Below, piece by piece: positions 46,966-57,876 of a stretch of DNA of 64,000 nt. The position numbers and the translations under genes are program-made. The notes beneath the pieces are model-generated. The model saw only the letters and a list, made by a program, of their open reading frames with translations. It ran no database searches and was not told the origin of the DNA. This stretch comes from Tritrichomonas musculus. Its lineage: Eukaryota; Parabasalia; Tritrichomonadida; Tritrichomonadidae. The stretch's first letter is position 1, and each line of letters starts with the position of its first letter. The DNA lies in NCBI GenBank assembly GCA_039105265.1, contig JAPFFF010000019.1:2574501-2638500 (forward strand), written 5' to 3'.

Positions 46966-48909
46966 TTACTCGACTTGACTTCCTTCTGGACTTTGATCAT
47001 CAATGTAGACAACTCCGTCTAGATTCATAAGGAAATAAGTATCTCTTGTCAACCACAGCTGAGTAGGGGGTGGATGAACGATATTACCAGAAGGTTCAAT
47101 AACATTGTAATAAGTATCATTAACTCCAGAAAAAATTGGCTGCCCCTGTATTTGAATTTGGATGTTGCCGTAACCTCCGTCTATACTATCAAAACAATAA
47201 CCTGCACTACTTCTTTCAGCTTGAATGTTGAAAACAAAACTACTAGCATCACTGAGAGTATTTTTATAACGAGTACCATCAGCAGAGTTCTTTGGCATAG
47301 TCATACTATCTTCAAATTCTTTTGTACACTGTAGTGTAATAGCGTCTAAGTCTCCTGCTGTAAGTTGATTTTCAAAGAACCTTGCACCTATAGTAGAAAC
47401 ATTTTCATCAGGAAAATTCTTACCACCAATATTCAAATAGCAATTTGAATAAACAGGATTTTCAAAAACTGTAAGATCATTATGATGTTTAGGAAACATG
47501 ATAGAAAGTGTAGTAACATTTATAAGAGGAATATTGAGAGTAGACTTAATTCCATTTGCTGCTGGCGCTATTGGAAAAGAATGATAATCTACTTTCTGCG
47601 ATGGAATTATGATTCCCTTTGACAATATTTCTTCTATACCATGCCTAGTAGACTCACAAACACCAAATCCCTGCATGTTAGACTTACATAAGGTAATTGT
47701 CATTCTGTTTACAGTGAGGGTAGCAGACTGTGATATATAATGTGAACTTAATAATTTATTAGCTTCAGTTTTAGATACAAAATTAATAGAAACGTTACCA
47801 GCTGGGTGTTTCGATGAAGGTATACTACCATGCTGTTTAATATAATGAGCTTTACATATTTCTTTATTATCTTCTGTCTTAGTTATTCCTAACTCTGTAA
47901 ATTCTTCATCAGTATAGCTGAATAAAAATGTGAAAGTTTCAAGAAGATCATCTACCGGAATATTTGTTGAAGCTGGCGTGTATTTGTCTCTTAATTCATA
48001 TTTTAATTGATATTTGGTTTTTTCAGGTTCAGGTTCAGGATCAGGTTTCTGGCCAGGACCTGGAATCACAGCTTCATTTCCAATTTGTGTAAATTGATGT
48101 TTGAGATGACCATGAACCGTAATTTGTTTAAGTTTATCAAGTTCCTCGGTACTTACACTTTCATTATCTTCAAGAAAAGCTTTTGTTTCGGCAACAGTGT
48201 AAGGATCTATAGCAGCCCAAACCAAACCTGCAGGAGTAACTTGGAATCTTATGGAAAGATCTCCTATGATACCATTTGGAAATAAATCAAAAGCCTGAAG
48301 TGCAAGAAGATCATCAAAAGGAACATTAAGATCGAAATCAACAGAAGTTTTACCATTTTCTTTGAAATTGTTGAGATTGACATATGTTCCTGCTACTGTT
48401 TGTGAGTATGAAGCTACATTTTCCCATAGGCTGTGAACAAATCTTCTTCGCTTCTTTTCTGTTTCTGGCTTAACTGCAGAATAGAGAAAACCTTCTCGCA
48501 CACACTCATTTTGCTGATATCCGACATTGACATTATTATGTAAAATTTCAAGTCTATCAAAAATCTGATTTGAAGATTTGAGTCCTACAAATAATTTATA
48601 AAAGTTGTTTGGATCATCTATCTGCTGTAGTTTGCTGAGATCAGTATTGAGCTGCAAATCAAGTTTGACATGAAAAGTTAAAAAACCTTTGTCAACATCA
48701 CTTATAAAATGATCTGGGTGAGTAAGAGAAATTTGAGAATATTGTCCTTGGTGAAAGGGTGCAGGTTGATCGTGACAGTCAACAGTCCTAAAGGAAAAAG
48801 ATCTAGTACCATCATTTTTATTAATCATAGATCTCATTTGTTCAAAAGTCTGAAGTACGTTTCCAGCTTCTATTTTATAATTGTGAGCTCGCTCGTTTCT
48901 GTATAACAT
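46966..48909 (-). CDS. Major capsid protein, double-jelly-roll type (C)
   Basis: The 647-residue protein aligns along its whole length with A's: MLYRNERAHN, TRSFSFRTVDCHDQPAPFHQ, DLNVPFDDLLALQAFDLFP, PKHHNDLTVFENPVYSNC and PPPTQLWLTRDT. A Pro-rich hinge (PGPGQKPDPEPEPEKT) precedes the variable block, which is similar to A's (YQLKYELRDKY ... FVSKTEANKL). Here, as in A, it is divergent from the pVI-like gene. The copy looks whole. Confidence 0.9.
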   Translation of the reverse strand: MLYRNERAHNYKIEAGNVLQTFEQMRSMINKNDGTRSFSFRTVDCHDQPAPFHQGQYSQISLTHPDHFISDVDKGFLTFHVKLDLQLNTDLSKLQQIDDPNNFYKLFVGLKSSNQIFDRLEILHNNVNVGYQQNECVREGFLYSAVKPETEKKRRRFVHSLWENVASYSQTVAGTYVNLNNFKENGKTSVDFDLNVPFDDLLALQAFDLFPNGIIGDLSIRFQVTPAGLVWAAIDPYTVAETKAFLEDNESVSTEELDKLKQITVHGHLKHQFTQIGNEAVIPGPGQKPDPEPEPEKTKYQLKYELRDKYTPASTNIPVDDLLETFTFLFSYTDEEFTELGITKTEDNKEICKAHYIKQHGSIPSSKHPAGNVSINFVSKTEANKLLSSHYISQSATLTVNRMTITLCKSNMQGFGVCESTRHGIEEILSKGIIIPSQKVDYHSFPIAPAANGIKSTLNIPLINVTTLSIMFPKHHNDLTVFENPVYSNCYLNIGGKNFPDENVSTIGARFFENQLTAGDLDAITLQCTKEFEDSMTMPKNSADGTRYKNTLSDASSFVFNIQAERSSAGYCFDSIDGGYGNIQIQIQGQPIFSGVNDTYYNVIEPSGNIVHPPPTQLWLTRDTYFLMNLDGVVYIDDQSPEGSQVE

Positions 48910-48953
48910 TTGATAGCGAACAAAACTAGATATTTACTGAAAAAGAAATCAAA

Positions 48954-49208
48954 ATGGCAGCTGGGATTTGGAAGAAACTTAAAAATGCTGTGAAGAATGT
49001 TGGAGGAAAAATAAAAGATCTAGCAACAAAGGCTATTAAATCTATACCTAAAGTCATAGACACAGGAAAGAAGATTTTTGATAAAGTTAAGCCCGCTTTA
49101 GAGTTCATACCTGGAGTAAATGGAATTGTAGATACTATTGACAAAGGTCTGAATTATGCTGACAAATTTGGAAAGATTGGAAAGTCTATCATAGATGAAG
49201 TTAAATAA
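48954..49208 (+). CDS. pVI-like amphipathic minor capsid protein, 84 residues (C)
   Basis: MAAGIWKKLKNAVKNVGGKI begins an amphipathic basic helix with a Trp at position 6. FIPGVNGIVDTIDKGLN follows and the end is IIDEVK. It has exactly the length of A's copy with about 60 percent identity by eye. The pattern echoes the membrane-lytic region of adenovirus protein VI. Start and spacing (44 bases from the capsid start) match element A. Confidence 0.72.
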   Translation: MAAGIWKKLKNAVKNVGGKIKDLATKAIKSIPKVIDTGKKIFDKVKPALEFIPGVNGIVDTIDKGLNYADKFGKIGKSIIDEVK

Positions 49209-49248
49209 AAATAGATGTATATGTGTATATATTTTTGTGAGAAAACAA

Positions 49249-49647
49249 ATGTCGGTACAAATATTAAACGAAATTCGTGATGATGTAAAATTATTTCACT
49301 CTCTAGAAGAATTTGATTTGTATTATCAGAAGAATAAAGAAAAATTGGAAGGAAAGACAACTTGTATTTTGAATAAACTTTTCAAGATCGAGTTGCCTGA
49401 TGGAAGTGTATATAGAATCACGAAGAAAAATTGTGGTTCAGGAAAAGGAAAGACTCTCACAGGAGAAATTTGTTTGAAGAAAATTCAACAGAAAGAAGAT
49501 GAACAGCAGCAACTATGGGAAATTGCAATTGAGTCTGTAAAAGCTGATATTGCAAACATGAAAACAAAGATAGAGGAAATCAAAAATACTGTAAATTCTG
49601 TTGTGAAAGTTGTGAATGATATTCTGCAACAAGAACAAAAATACTAG
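49249..49647 (+). CDS. Conserved protein with C-terminal coiled coil, 132 residues (C)
   Basis: I choose the ATG at MSVQILNEIRDD, which follows an ATATTTTTG promoter-like motif, over a longer upstream frame overlapping the preceding gene. Shared with A: SLEEFDLYYQKNKEKL, LNKLFKI, YRITKKNCG, LTGEICLKK. The C-terminal IANMKTKIEEIKNTVNSVV looks like a coiled coil. Function unknown. Confidence 0.78.
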   Translation: MSVQILNEIRDDVKLFHSLEEFDLYYQKNKEKLEGKTTCILNKLFKIELPDGSVYRITKKNCGSGKGKTLTGEICLKKIQQKEDEQQQLWEIAIESVKADIANMKTKIEEIKNTVNSVVKVVNDILQQEQKY

Positions 49648-49656
49648 ATTTTGAGT

Positions 49657-49896
49657 TTAGAAATTATTTCTTGTAATTATGCTGTGGTTTAGAGAGAGCA
49701 TATGAAAGTTTAAAGGTTGTGCTGTTTTTGGTGGAAGTTCATGATTTATGCAACCTTTTTCTTCAAACTTCTTTACTGTTGGTGCGGAATTCTTTCTTGT
49801 TCTTTCTTTTTGTTGTTTTAGTCTCTGTCTGTCAAAATAATTTTGATGTTTGCTATCGTGCAATGTTCTTCGTCTCTCAAAACAATTTTCACTCAT
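49657..49896 (-). CDS. Small basic protein, 79 residues (C)
   Basis: It shares with 21115-21348 the pattern LHDSKHQNYFDRQRL, NSAPTVKKF, GCINHELPPKT and LNHSIITRN. It is convergent with the preceding gene and divergent from the next, 15 bases apart, as in element A. Confidence 0.75.
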   Translation of the reverse strand: MSENCFERRRTLHDSKHQNYFDRQRLKQQKERTRKNSAPTVKKFEEKGCINHELPPKTAQPLNFHMLSLNHSIITRNNF

Positions 49897-49911
49897 TTAT
49901 TTGTATTGAAA

Positions 49912-50142
49912 ATGGCAGATCTAAATGAGTATAAGCGTGAAATTCCTACTCTGAAACAAATAAAGCGAAATTTGAAAGAAAGAGTATATGACACAAAACA
50001 GCATCTAAACAATATCAAGACAGGTATGCTTGGCAGTAACGGTCTTGCAATAAGAGAAAGTTTGATAGAAGATATAAATTCTCTCAAGGAAAAGGTAGCA
50101 AAGCTGGAAGCAGAACTTAGAGACTTAACAAAAGGTGAGTAA
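49912..50142 (+). CDS. Small helical protein, 76 residues (C)
   Basis: The start MADLNEYKREIPTLKQIKR is set by alignment with the copy in A (21363). LNNIKTGMLGSNGLAIRESLIEDINSLK is nearly identical to A and the end is a heptad-like helix. It is followed closely by the 181-residue gene, which in A lies at the other end of the element. Confidence 0.78.
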   Translation: MADLNEYKREIPTLKQIKRNLKERVYDTKQHLNNIKTGMLGSNGLAIRESLIEDINSLKEKVAKLEAELRDLTKGE

Positions 50143-50167
50143 AAATTGTTTTAACAAGAGTGAAATA

Positions 50168-50713
50168 ATGTCAAATATGCTACATAGGGCACGAATATTA
50201 AGTTCTGAAAATGATAGCAGCTGCAAACAAGAGCAAAATACAAATGTGAATATAAAAATTAAACCTCCATCATATCCTAATGTTCCTCCACCACAAAATT
50301 ATCCTCAAGTAAGAAACATAAATTTTACTCAAACTGGGGAGAATGTTCAATCTCCATCACAACCTCAAACAAATCTTCTTACAAACGAACTTGAGAATTT
50401 GGAAATGAAAAATAAATTTCTAGAAACACTGTTGAACATCTATGAACTTAATCCTCTTAGAATTAACAACTATCTTGTCTGTCATAGCAATTCTCTTATG
50501 GAACTTATAAAAATCTTAACAAGAGCTGACAAAGTTGAGCTTGTTATAGATGAAGAAGAAGGTTGTACAGGATGCTTATCTAACACAAAGTATATGAACA
50601 TCCAGAGAATTCTTGTTACAAAAGATGATAAAACTCTGGATTTAAAAATATGTTTTAATGAAATTTATAGTCAACTTGTACGATATGGTATTTCTACTAA
50701 AATGTGTATCTAA
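50168..50713 (+). CDS. Conserved element protein with Cys-rich segment, 181 residues (C)
   Basis: The first ATG is at 50168 (MSNMLHRARILSSEND). The homologue in A begins at the equivalent of the following MLHRARIL. A Pro-rich linker (PPSYPNVPPPQNYP) separates it from NKFLETLLNIYELNPLRINNYL and ADKVELVIDEEEGCTGC. The gene has moved with the membrane-protein/ATPase module to the right end in C. Confidence 0.8.
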   Translation: MSNMLHRARILSSENDSSCKQEQNTNVNIKIKPPSYPNVPPPQNYPQVRNINFTQTGENVQSPSQPQTNLLTNELENLEMKNKFLETLLNIYELNPLRINNYLVCHSNSLMELIKILTRADKVELVIDEEEGCTGCLSNTKYMNIQRILVTKDDKTLDLKICFNEIYSQLVRYGISTKMCI

Positions 50714-50748
50714 AAGCTGAAATTTAGTTTATATTTTTGTTGTCCAAA

Positions 50749-50868
50749 ATGATATCAGAATTGTTGTTGTTTGTTGTTGTTGTGGAGCTCGGTATAATAA
50801 TTTATGGTCTAACCGAAGACAAAACTCCAGAACTTACAGAAGAGATGAGAGCAAAACTGTACTCATAA
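50749..50868 (+). CDS. Small single-pass membrane protein, 39 residues (C)
   Basis: MISELLLFVVVVELGIIIYG is a hydrophobic helix; the tail EDKTPELTEEMRAKLYS matches the A and B peptides. A TATATTTTTG motif lies nine bases upstream. Order (Cys-segment gene, membrane protein, ATPase) is the same as in A and B. Confidence 0.8.
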   Translation: MISELLLFVVVVELGIIIYGLTEDKTPELTEEMRAKLYS

Positions 50869-50899
50869 CCTTTATCATAATCTAAATGATAAAAAAAGG

Positions 50900-51787
50900 A
50901 TGATTCCAACGAGATTCAATTATAAAGAAATATACTTTTCTAACTCTGATGAAGATAAGATTGATATAGATGATGAAAATGAAACTGAAACTGAAACTGA
51001 ATTTGATATTGATGCTGAAATGACAAGAGCATATAGGAAAAATGAAAGTAAAATTCTTGCAGAGAGTATTAGGCCAATAGCAGAAGGAATTTTTGCATAC
51101 TACAATTCTCTAAATATTTTGGTAGGAAACCAGGGTCGCGGAAAGACTCATATAATGCTGAGAGACATAATTCAGATTTCGAGACTGCCAAACTCCAATT
51201 TTCATCTTATAGTTTATATCAGCAAGAATGGTAGTATCAATGATAGTACTTTTGAAGCACAACAAGATTTAATAAAATTACCTGTGCATGTTGTTTCAGA
51301 TGCAAATGCTGAAAAATATCTAAAGGAACTTGATCTTTGGAAAGAACTATATGACAAATATAGTTCAACTCCAAAAATAACAATTGACAATAATAAACTT
51401 CAGCAGATGTTTGAATTCTTGCATATCAAAAAACTCGGTAAACCAAATTCTCCTTTAAATACTATTATCTTGTGTGAAGATTTTGTGAAAAGTAAACTTA
51501 TAAAATCATCTTACTTTACAAACTACATTACACAACTTCGTCATAAACATTCTCTAGTTTACATAAATGTACAATTTTTCAAATCAATACCCACAGATTT
51601 CAAGACAAATTGTACAACATTCTTTATCTTCTCAGGATTCTCAAGACAAAAAATAAACTATGTTTATCAACAAGTATCATTACCAATAGAGTTTGAAGAT
51701 TTGTGGTTTCGGTACAAAATGATGAAGAACCATGATTTTGTTTTGGTAAATGTCCGTGAAAATGATATCAGATTTATTATAGTATAA
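50900..51787 (+). CDS. FtsK-HerA/A32-type genome packaging ATPase (C)
   Basis: The 295-residue protein has Walker A GNQGRGKTH (about residue 80), a strand ending ILCEDFVKS (Walker B), and TQLRHKHSLVYINVQFF with TTFFIFSGFSRQK. The N-terminus MIPTRFNYKEIYFSN corresponds to the second Met of the A and B proteins, supporting a short start in those. An acidic run (DDENETETETEFD) precedes the ATPase core. Confidence 0.92.
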   Translation: MIPTRFNYKEIYFSNSDEDKIDIDDENETETETEFDIDAEMTRAYRKNESKILAESIRPIAEGIFAYYNSLNILVGNQGRGKTHIMLRDIIQISRLPNSNFHLIVYISKNGSINDSTFEAQQDLIKLPVHVVSDANAEKYLKELDLWKELYDKYSSTPKITIDNNKLQQMFEFLHIKKLGKPNSPLNTIILCEDFVKSKLIKSSYFTNYITQLRHKHSLVYINVQFFKSIPTDFKTNCTTFFIFSGFSRQKINYVYQQVSLPIEFEDLWFRYKMMKNHDFVLVNVRENDIRFIIV

Positions 51788-52226
51788 GTTCCTGGTGGTG
51801 ACCTACAAATATTTCAGGTTCAGCTAAGTTATATTTTTGTCTAAGTTCTTTGATTTTGGATTTCGTAAACATACTTGTTCTCTCTAAACTATAATGATAA
51901 AAGTCATTTCCTTTATATTCTTGTGGTTCTGTATTACCATTTATGAAAAATTCTTGTGCTTTCATTGTTAGTCTCCTTCGCAAATTTGTTGTTATTGTTA
52001 TGTTTTCTAATCCCAGTTCTGTGATCTTATCAGGATAGAACTTCAGAGTTTCATTATTTGTGTTCTTCAGACTTATGTATAAAACTTTTGCACGAAAATT
52101 ATTCATGTTCATCATCAAGGGGAACTTTTCACAGAGTATAGAGAAATCACAATTACGAAACTTTTCTGGCTCTGGTAACATAGAAATAAGGTTGTTTACA
52201 TACTCATATACTTTTGGTGCTCGCAT
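51777..52226 (-). CDS. Conserved element protein of unknown function, 149 residues (C)
   Basis: I take the start at MRAPKVYEYVNNLISML (52226), matching A and B; the longer frame upstream encodes a hydrophobic stretch not shared by them. KFRNCDFSILCEKFP, ITTNLRRRLT and EIFVGHHQEL are conserved. It overlaps the ATPase end by 11 bases, as in A and B, and is the gene nearest the right terminal repeat. Confidence 0.83.
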   Translation of the reverse strand: MRAPKVYEYVNNLISMLPEPEKFRNCDFSILCEKFPLMMNMNNFRAKVLYISLKNTNNETLKFYPDKITELGLENITITTNLRRRLTMKAQEFFINGNTEPQEYKGNDFYHYSLERTSMFTKSKIKELRQKYNLAEPEIFVGHHQELIL

Positions 52227-52308
52227 GTTTTGTGAAATGGAAATAAAAAATGAAAAATAAAAAAGAAATATAAATTTGTGATTCTCGTTTGTGATGAGAG
52301 ATGGTGAT

Positions 52309-52704
52309 ATCATTTGTGAATATTATTTTTTGCAAAAATCGTTCTAGGGTTTTCATGTTTGTGTACCTATCTTAGGAAGGTCAGTTTTTCGTGTTTCATC
52401 ATGTAAAATTTAAAATGTGAAATTGTAGATTGCCTATTGCGAGTGTTGTAATCTTCTATGTAAGGTAGATAGCCCAAAATTCAGAAATTTGTATTTGTAG
52501 ATGTGGTAGGGTTTTGGGGGAGTTTGCTGGGAATTTCAGAAAGTTATTTAAATTATGTATGTTCGGTAATGGAAACGACGTCAAAAACTATAATGAGTAT
52601 CACATTTGATTTTTTCATACCTGAGCTAGGTGCGCGGTAAGGTAGGGTGGTGTAAAATGTTCCAGTAGTTAATAGGGATGCACGTCGCACACATCATTAC
52701 TACT
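52309..52704. repeat. Right terminal inverted repeat of element C
   Basis: Reverse complement of 31781-32176, ending CATCATTACTACT. The similarity stops at the same point on both sides. Confidence 0.93.
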
Positions 52705-52710
52705 TACGTG
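52705..52710. repeat. Target site duplication of element C (right copy)
   Basis: TACGTG directly follows ACTACT and equals 31775-31780. Confidence 0.94.
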
Positions 52711-53156
52711 TTTTCTTCAAATTCTTTCCTTTCTGTCTTTGTTTCATAGAAATCAATAACAATTGCATCATCAGGTATGTCATCAATGAATTCATATTGA
52801 ATACCTTTATAATTTGATTTATTTTTATTATTCTCTGAACTTGATACAAATCGTAAATTATCAAGATGATAATCAGTTTTGATTCTATTCTTATGGTCGA
52901 CTTGTGGTAGATTATTAGGGTTTTCAATAAATTGCTTTGCTACAAGAATATGTTTATAATATATTTTGTTATTTAGGTTTACACACGGATAAACATTTTG
53001 TCTGTATTCACCTTCAGCTATTATTTTTCCTGTTTTCTTATTCTTGATGTTATAAGGGAAAGTTGTTTGAATTTCATAATCACTTTCAAAACCTTTCAAA
53101 GGTTCAAATTCAGCTTCAGCATTTTCAATTTGTGTTTGTTCAGTTGGTTGACTCAT
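52705..53156 (-). pseudogene. Element B HNH endonuclease, N-terminal part, interrupted by C
   Basis: It starts MSQPTEQTQIENAEAEFEPL, with a NUMOD4-like SDYEIQTTFPYNIKNKK and the HNH core QVDHKNRIKTDYHLDNLRFVS, then ENNKNKSNYKGIQYEFIDD. The rest of the gene lies at 31588-31780 beyond element C. It is next to the polymerase gene in B, unlike in A. Confidence 0.85.
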
Positions 53157-53162
53157 TTATAA

Positions 53163-53172
53163 CAAAAATAAA
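53163..53172 (-). promoter_or_regulatory. Candidate promoter motif (TTTATTTTTG-like)
   Basis: CAAAAATAAA on the plus strand, six bases upstream of the HNH gene start at 53156, within TTTTTTATTTTTGTTATAAATG when read on the gene strand. Confidence 0.5.
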
Positions 53173-53211
53173 AAAATTGATTTTTTAAAATAAAATCATT
53201 AAATTAATTGT

Positions 53212-56200
53212 TTAATGATTCTCAATGAAATAATCCTTTGCAGTGAAACCATTGACATAAGGACAACAACAATGATTTGATAATACCAACATTTTTGAAT
53301 GTGCTGCTGTTAAAGCATTTTTGATAACAGTTATTTTACTCATCAGTTGTGAATTTAATTGAAGGTTTATATTTTTGCCTTTCATTATTGATTGCTTATC
53401 AATGACATTTTTGTAATCACTTGATTTGATGTTGTTCTTCTTCAATGAAACACCTTTGAGCTTTAATTAAATTGTTTTGTCATCTGACCAAATCGTATAA
53501 CATTTAGCACACAAAGCAACTTGATTTGCTCCAAACTTTTCTACACAGCATCCGAGAATCTTTTTCTCATCATATACATCATTGATTGCAGGATTTGGCA
53601 TAAAGCTATAAATGTGTTTATCATAAAATGATTTGTCTTTGATGACGTAATCAAACAACTGGTCAATCGGTTTATTCATATCACCAGCTATAGACATGTA
53701 AAGGCTGTCCGTATCGACTGAGTTGAAATGAATCTTATTCATGTCAATGCATTTGTAAAGAAAGTCATAAAGGAAAGTCAAATACCAGTATTTCGCATTG
53801 TCTAATGTCCAAAATGATTCTTGAAGACATGTATTACATTTGAATGAATGAGGTTGTGATTGTATCAAATAACAATCATTTGACAATTTACATCCATTGC
53901 GATAAGTATCGGATGCAATCAATTGAAAGGCATTATTTTTATCAACAATTCTGACTTTGTTGAAGTTCTCTGAATTCATTCCGTCATATCCGTAAGATCC
54001 GTTCATGCTAATCTTGTAAAACTTTTCATTTCCGTGTGCCTTTCCCGACAATATATCTTGACGCTTCTTCATAAACTCACAAACAAATTGATTGAATCCG
54101 TCATGAGCTTCATATAAACTTAAGCTCTTAATGTCATCAACAATAAGTCCGTGGTCGATTAAAAACCATAAAAGGTAATTCGAGAACGTCATAAATGTTC
54201 CGCATGTATCAAGCAACATTGTCAGCTTTCTTGTTTCTTTATCGGCTGAATTCAGTTTATTGTCTTTCATGTATTTGTACATATAGCTTCCAATCGTTTG
54301 TTCATCATTCATTATATTGATATTTCTAAACACAGGAGGGAAATTAATCAAATCGTTGATTTTATTCTTTGGACATCTCAATTTGACTTCAGCTTTGAAT
54401 ATAAACTCAGGGTTTGCATCAAATCGCTTCTTTGATTGAATGATATTCATTGCAGTATTAAGAACCTTTTCATTCTTGTTTCCATCTTCATCATAAACAT
54501 CAAATCGTTTTATAAATGAACCAGGCATGTACATGATTCCTCCGTGATAAGGATTAAATGAATGTTTTACTGAACTGAATGATGAAGGATACAATGAATT
54601 GAAATCAATACCAGCAACGTGTGAAACTATGTTTGAAGTGTCATAGCTGATGATTCTGTCATTGATAGCATCATATTTGAGTTTATTGATTAATGTTTGA
54701 CCTCTGATGTTCACTCGATGAAGAACATTTGATAACCCCCCCCGTTATATTCTCTCTCAAATTGTAGTATTCTTTTTCATCAGTTATGAGTGTGGGAAGG
54801 TGATGGAGCTTGCAGAATTTCTTCAATTGTATTTTGGTTCTTGTTATCTTGTCATCATCTCTTTGTCTCAAACGATTACATTCAGCACAAGCAAGTAAAC
54901 AGTTATCAATCTGATGTCCTTTGTTGTTATCTATTCTGTCAAGTGTCGGTTTGTTGTTGTAAGTAAAGTGTTCACCACATAAATGACATTTACCTGTTTC
55001 ATTTGATTCATACAATTTCATGAATGCATCAAAATCTTTTTCACTAACACATTTTGATATATCACGTTGATTTTGATTTGATTGAAGCGATGAATCGCCT
55101 TTTTGCGAGCAAAAATTATGTTTCATGTCTTGCTTTCGATAGTTATCACATTTATTTAACCACCATTTCATTGATGGTTTGAATGTATTCATCTTGTTTA
55201 TGGTTTCATAGTCATTCTTCGGGTTGAAATCTTTGTAAGCAAGAGCATATTTGATACATGATGCGTTCTTTGATAACGAAAGATTGCTAATCAAATCAAC
55301 TTTATATTCAGCATTCATTTGAATAAGGTTGTCAATAGGATTAATCATCATTTCAACATCATTGTCATTGTATGATAACAGGTAATCCCAACGTGTTGCA
55401 AACCTCTTTGAATCAATCAAATACTCTTCATAATCAGCTTTTGTTAATGGGTTCTTTTGATTGAGATAACTGTAAAAATCTTCATATTTGAATGGTTCAT
55501 TCTTTGACAACACTTCATTATAATTATCACTGTTGATTGCTTCATAAGGAAATACACCTTTCGAACTGTTAGATATACCGCCAAAATCGATTCCAAATTG
55601 TTTGAGCGTACCACCAGCAACAAATGCTTGTGCATCAATGAATCGTAATCGAATAGGATACTTTGATGATTTCAATATAAATTGTTTCAATGATGTAGCT
55701 GTTCCAATCATTCCGCTATCGATAGACCAATGATTTTTAATCAATTGCTCTTTGAATAAGTTTGAATCAAATCGTGATGAATTAAAACCGAATACTGTTA
55801 TTGTTTTCAATGATGTATCTATTTTATTGAGTTCTTCTTCCGATTTATCTTTAATGAATGATTTTAAATGATTCAACTTATCAACATACACATCACATCC
55901 AACAACAAATAACCATTCAATCCATTTGGCAATGAATTCATTTGTTCGTATATCAAAGTTCTTTGTTATCAAACATTTATCAAGCTTCACACATGATGAA
56001 ACACTCAAAGGAATCAATCGAGAATTGATAACAGATTTATCACTGACTTTCTTTTCAATCTTTTGTTCCATTGTTTCAAAATCATAAGTGATATAATGCT
56101 TTGTTGGCTTCCATTCAAGTTCATATGAAAGACAATACAAATAAACAGGATTGTTTAAAATGTGTGGACAATATGGCAAAGCTTCTCGTGAAGGAATGAA

Positions 56201-57784
56201 ATCCTTTTTGAATTTACCTCCTAGCTTCTCACATTTCTTGACATGGTTATTGAATCTATCCATATGTTCATGTCCTTTATGAATATATGAACCACAATGA
56301 GGACATATATGAATATTTGTTAATGCTTCAGCGTTGATGATGTACATTATGTGAATTATCTTATCCTTTGAATATAACAGAGCTGAAAACGTTTTGTTTG
56401 ATTCGTCTGTGTTATGCCATTGTTCTTGAATATCATAAATATGTTTCTCTTTGTCATATTCATAAATGTTGACATTGATGTTATGATTCTTCGCTGATTC
56501 TTTCATTTCTTCAATTGTGATTCCTTTGAAGGTGTTGATTAATTGTTTTGCTGCTTTTGAAGGCTTCTTTGTATAACTCAAACCGTGTTCATCACATAAT
56601 ATTTTCTTTGCTGCTGCTGTTCTGTCAGAGATTTTAAATGTTCGTGTTTCAATAAGTTGCTTATTCAAACAACAAGCAAGGAAACGATACCAACACAAAC
56701 AATCATCAACGTTATCAATAATGATATATTTATTTTTGCCAAACAATTCTGAAACTTCATCAATCTTTCCTGTTATCTTAACAACTCGTGAGATTGTAAA
56801 CGAAACAGACCAAACGATACATAATTTGATGTTTGAAGTAGTGGTTTCATATTCATGTATTTTTGATTCAACATACAGTTTAACTTTGTCAATATCTTTA
56901 TTCTCTCTGACAATTATTGGTACTGATGCTTTATAGTTCTTCCATTTGATATCACTTGCTTCATATGTATATCTTTCACTTTCATTCTTTGGTGGTATCT
57001 CAAATATACCAGTCAATTGAAAATATATTTTGAACGGTTTCACTTCTTGTTTAAATACTGTTTCAGTCAAATATTCATTGATGTCTTCAATTGATGAAAC
57101 TCCGTTCTTGTAATATATTTTTATCGGTTCTTTACTGTCTTCATCTAATCGTTCAACCTTTTCATTATCATTTGGGAATTGGTCAATGAAATGACTGCAT
57201 GCTTCAACTGCTTCATCAAAGTTCTCAGGTTCATTGATTATGAAATATGAGTCATGTTTTGAATGAACACCTTTATAGCCAAACTTTTTGAGATATTCAA
57301 TTAATTCAGCATTTTCATTGTTAAATCGAATGTCTTCATATCGTTGAGGCTGTTTGTTTGTCTTTGGTGGTAATGGACTCAATAATATATTTTCAGATTT
57401 AATTAATTGAAGGGCTTTGTTGAGTGCATCATGAGCTATTTTAATATTGTCCTCGATTTGTTTTTGTTTTAGTTTTTGTTCATCATCTTGTTCTTCTTCT
57501 TCAAATTGTTCCTCTTCCTCCTCTTCTTCTTGTTCTTCTGCTTCTCTTTTCATTCTATTAACGAAATCTAATATTGATATGTCATTGATTCTATCACCTT
57601 CATGTTCTCTAAAACCGAATGAAGTTAGATAGTTTTCTAAGATTGACTTGAAATGTTTAACATCATAGTCAGAAGGTTTAGATGTTGATAAGCGAGGTTT
57701 TAATTGAAGTTCATTATTGATATACCTGATTTGTTCAATAACAAATGATTTGGTATCTTTTTGATAGTAATAACGAGAACTCAT
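53212..57784 (-). pseudogene. Protein-primed family B DNA polymerase of element B, about two breaks
   Basis: The region is nearly identical to element A's polymerase and shows the same parts: Glu-rich run, OTU-like DDCLCWYRF, CPHCGSYIHKGH zinc-finger-like segment, DFETME, FNSSRFDSN, HNH unit, DFNSLYPSS, NGSYGYDG and VDTDSLYM. It is broken, with about two breaks. It lacks the 30-bp insert found in A at 6051 but has the one before the HNH unit (55086-55115). It is divergent from the 116-residue gene at 57877. Confidence 0.92.
55086..55115. repeat. 30-bp twin-hairpin insert in B's polymerase region
   Basis: Reverse complement of the copy at 6820-6849 in element A, at the same position before the HNH unit. 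Confidence 0.7.
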
Positions 57785-57876
57785 TTATGATATAATTAAA
57801 AAATCAAATTATTTGAATTTTGAAAAAATGTTAAATCAAAAAATAAAAAATATTACGAGTTTTTTATTTCATTGAA

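Larger units (their letters stand above)
31781..52704. mobile_element. Polinton/Maverick element C, nearly whole, about one break
   Basis: This 20.9-kb element has 396-bp inverted repeats that are almost identical, an intact TACGTG duplication, and a full gene set. Its proteins are clearly homologous to those of A and B but much more diverged, its terminal repeats are unrelated beyond AGTAGT, and its ATPase module lies at the opposite end. About one break is visible, in the fibre. It is inserted in B's HNH gene and looks recent. Confidence 0.95.
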
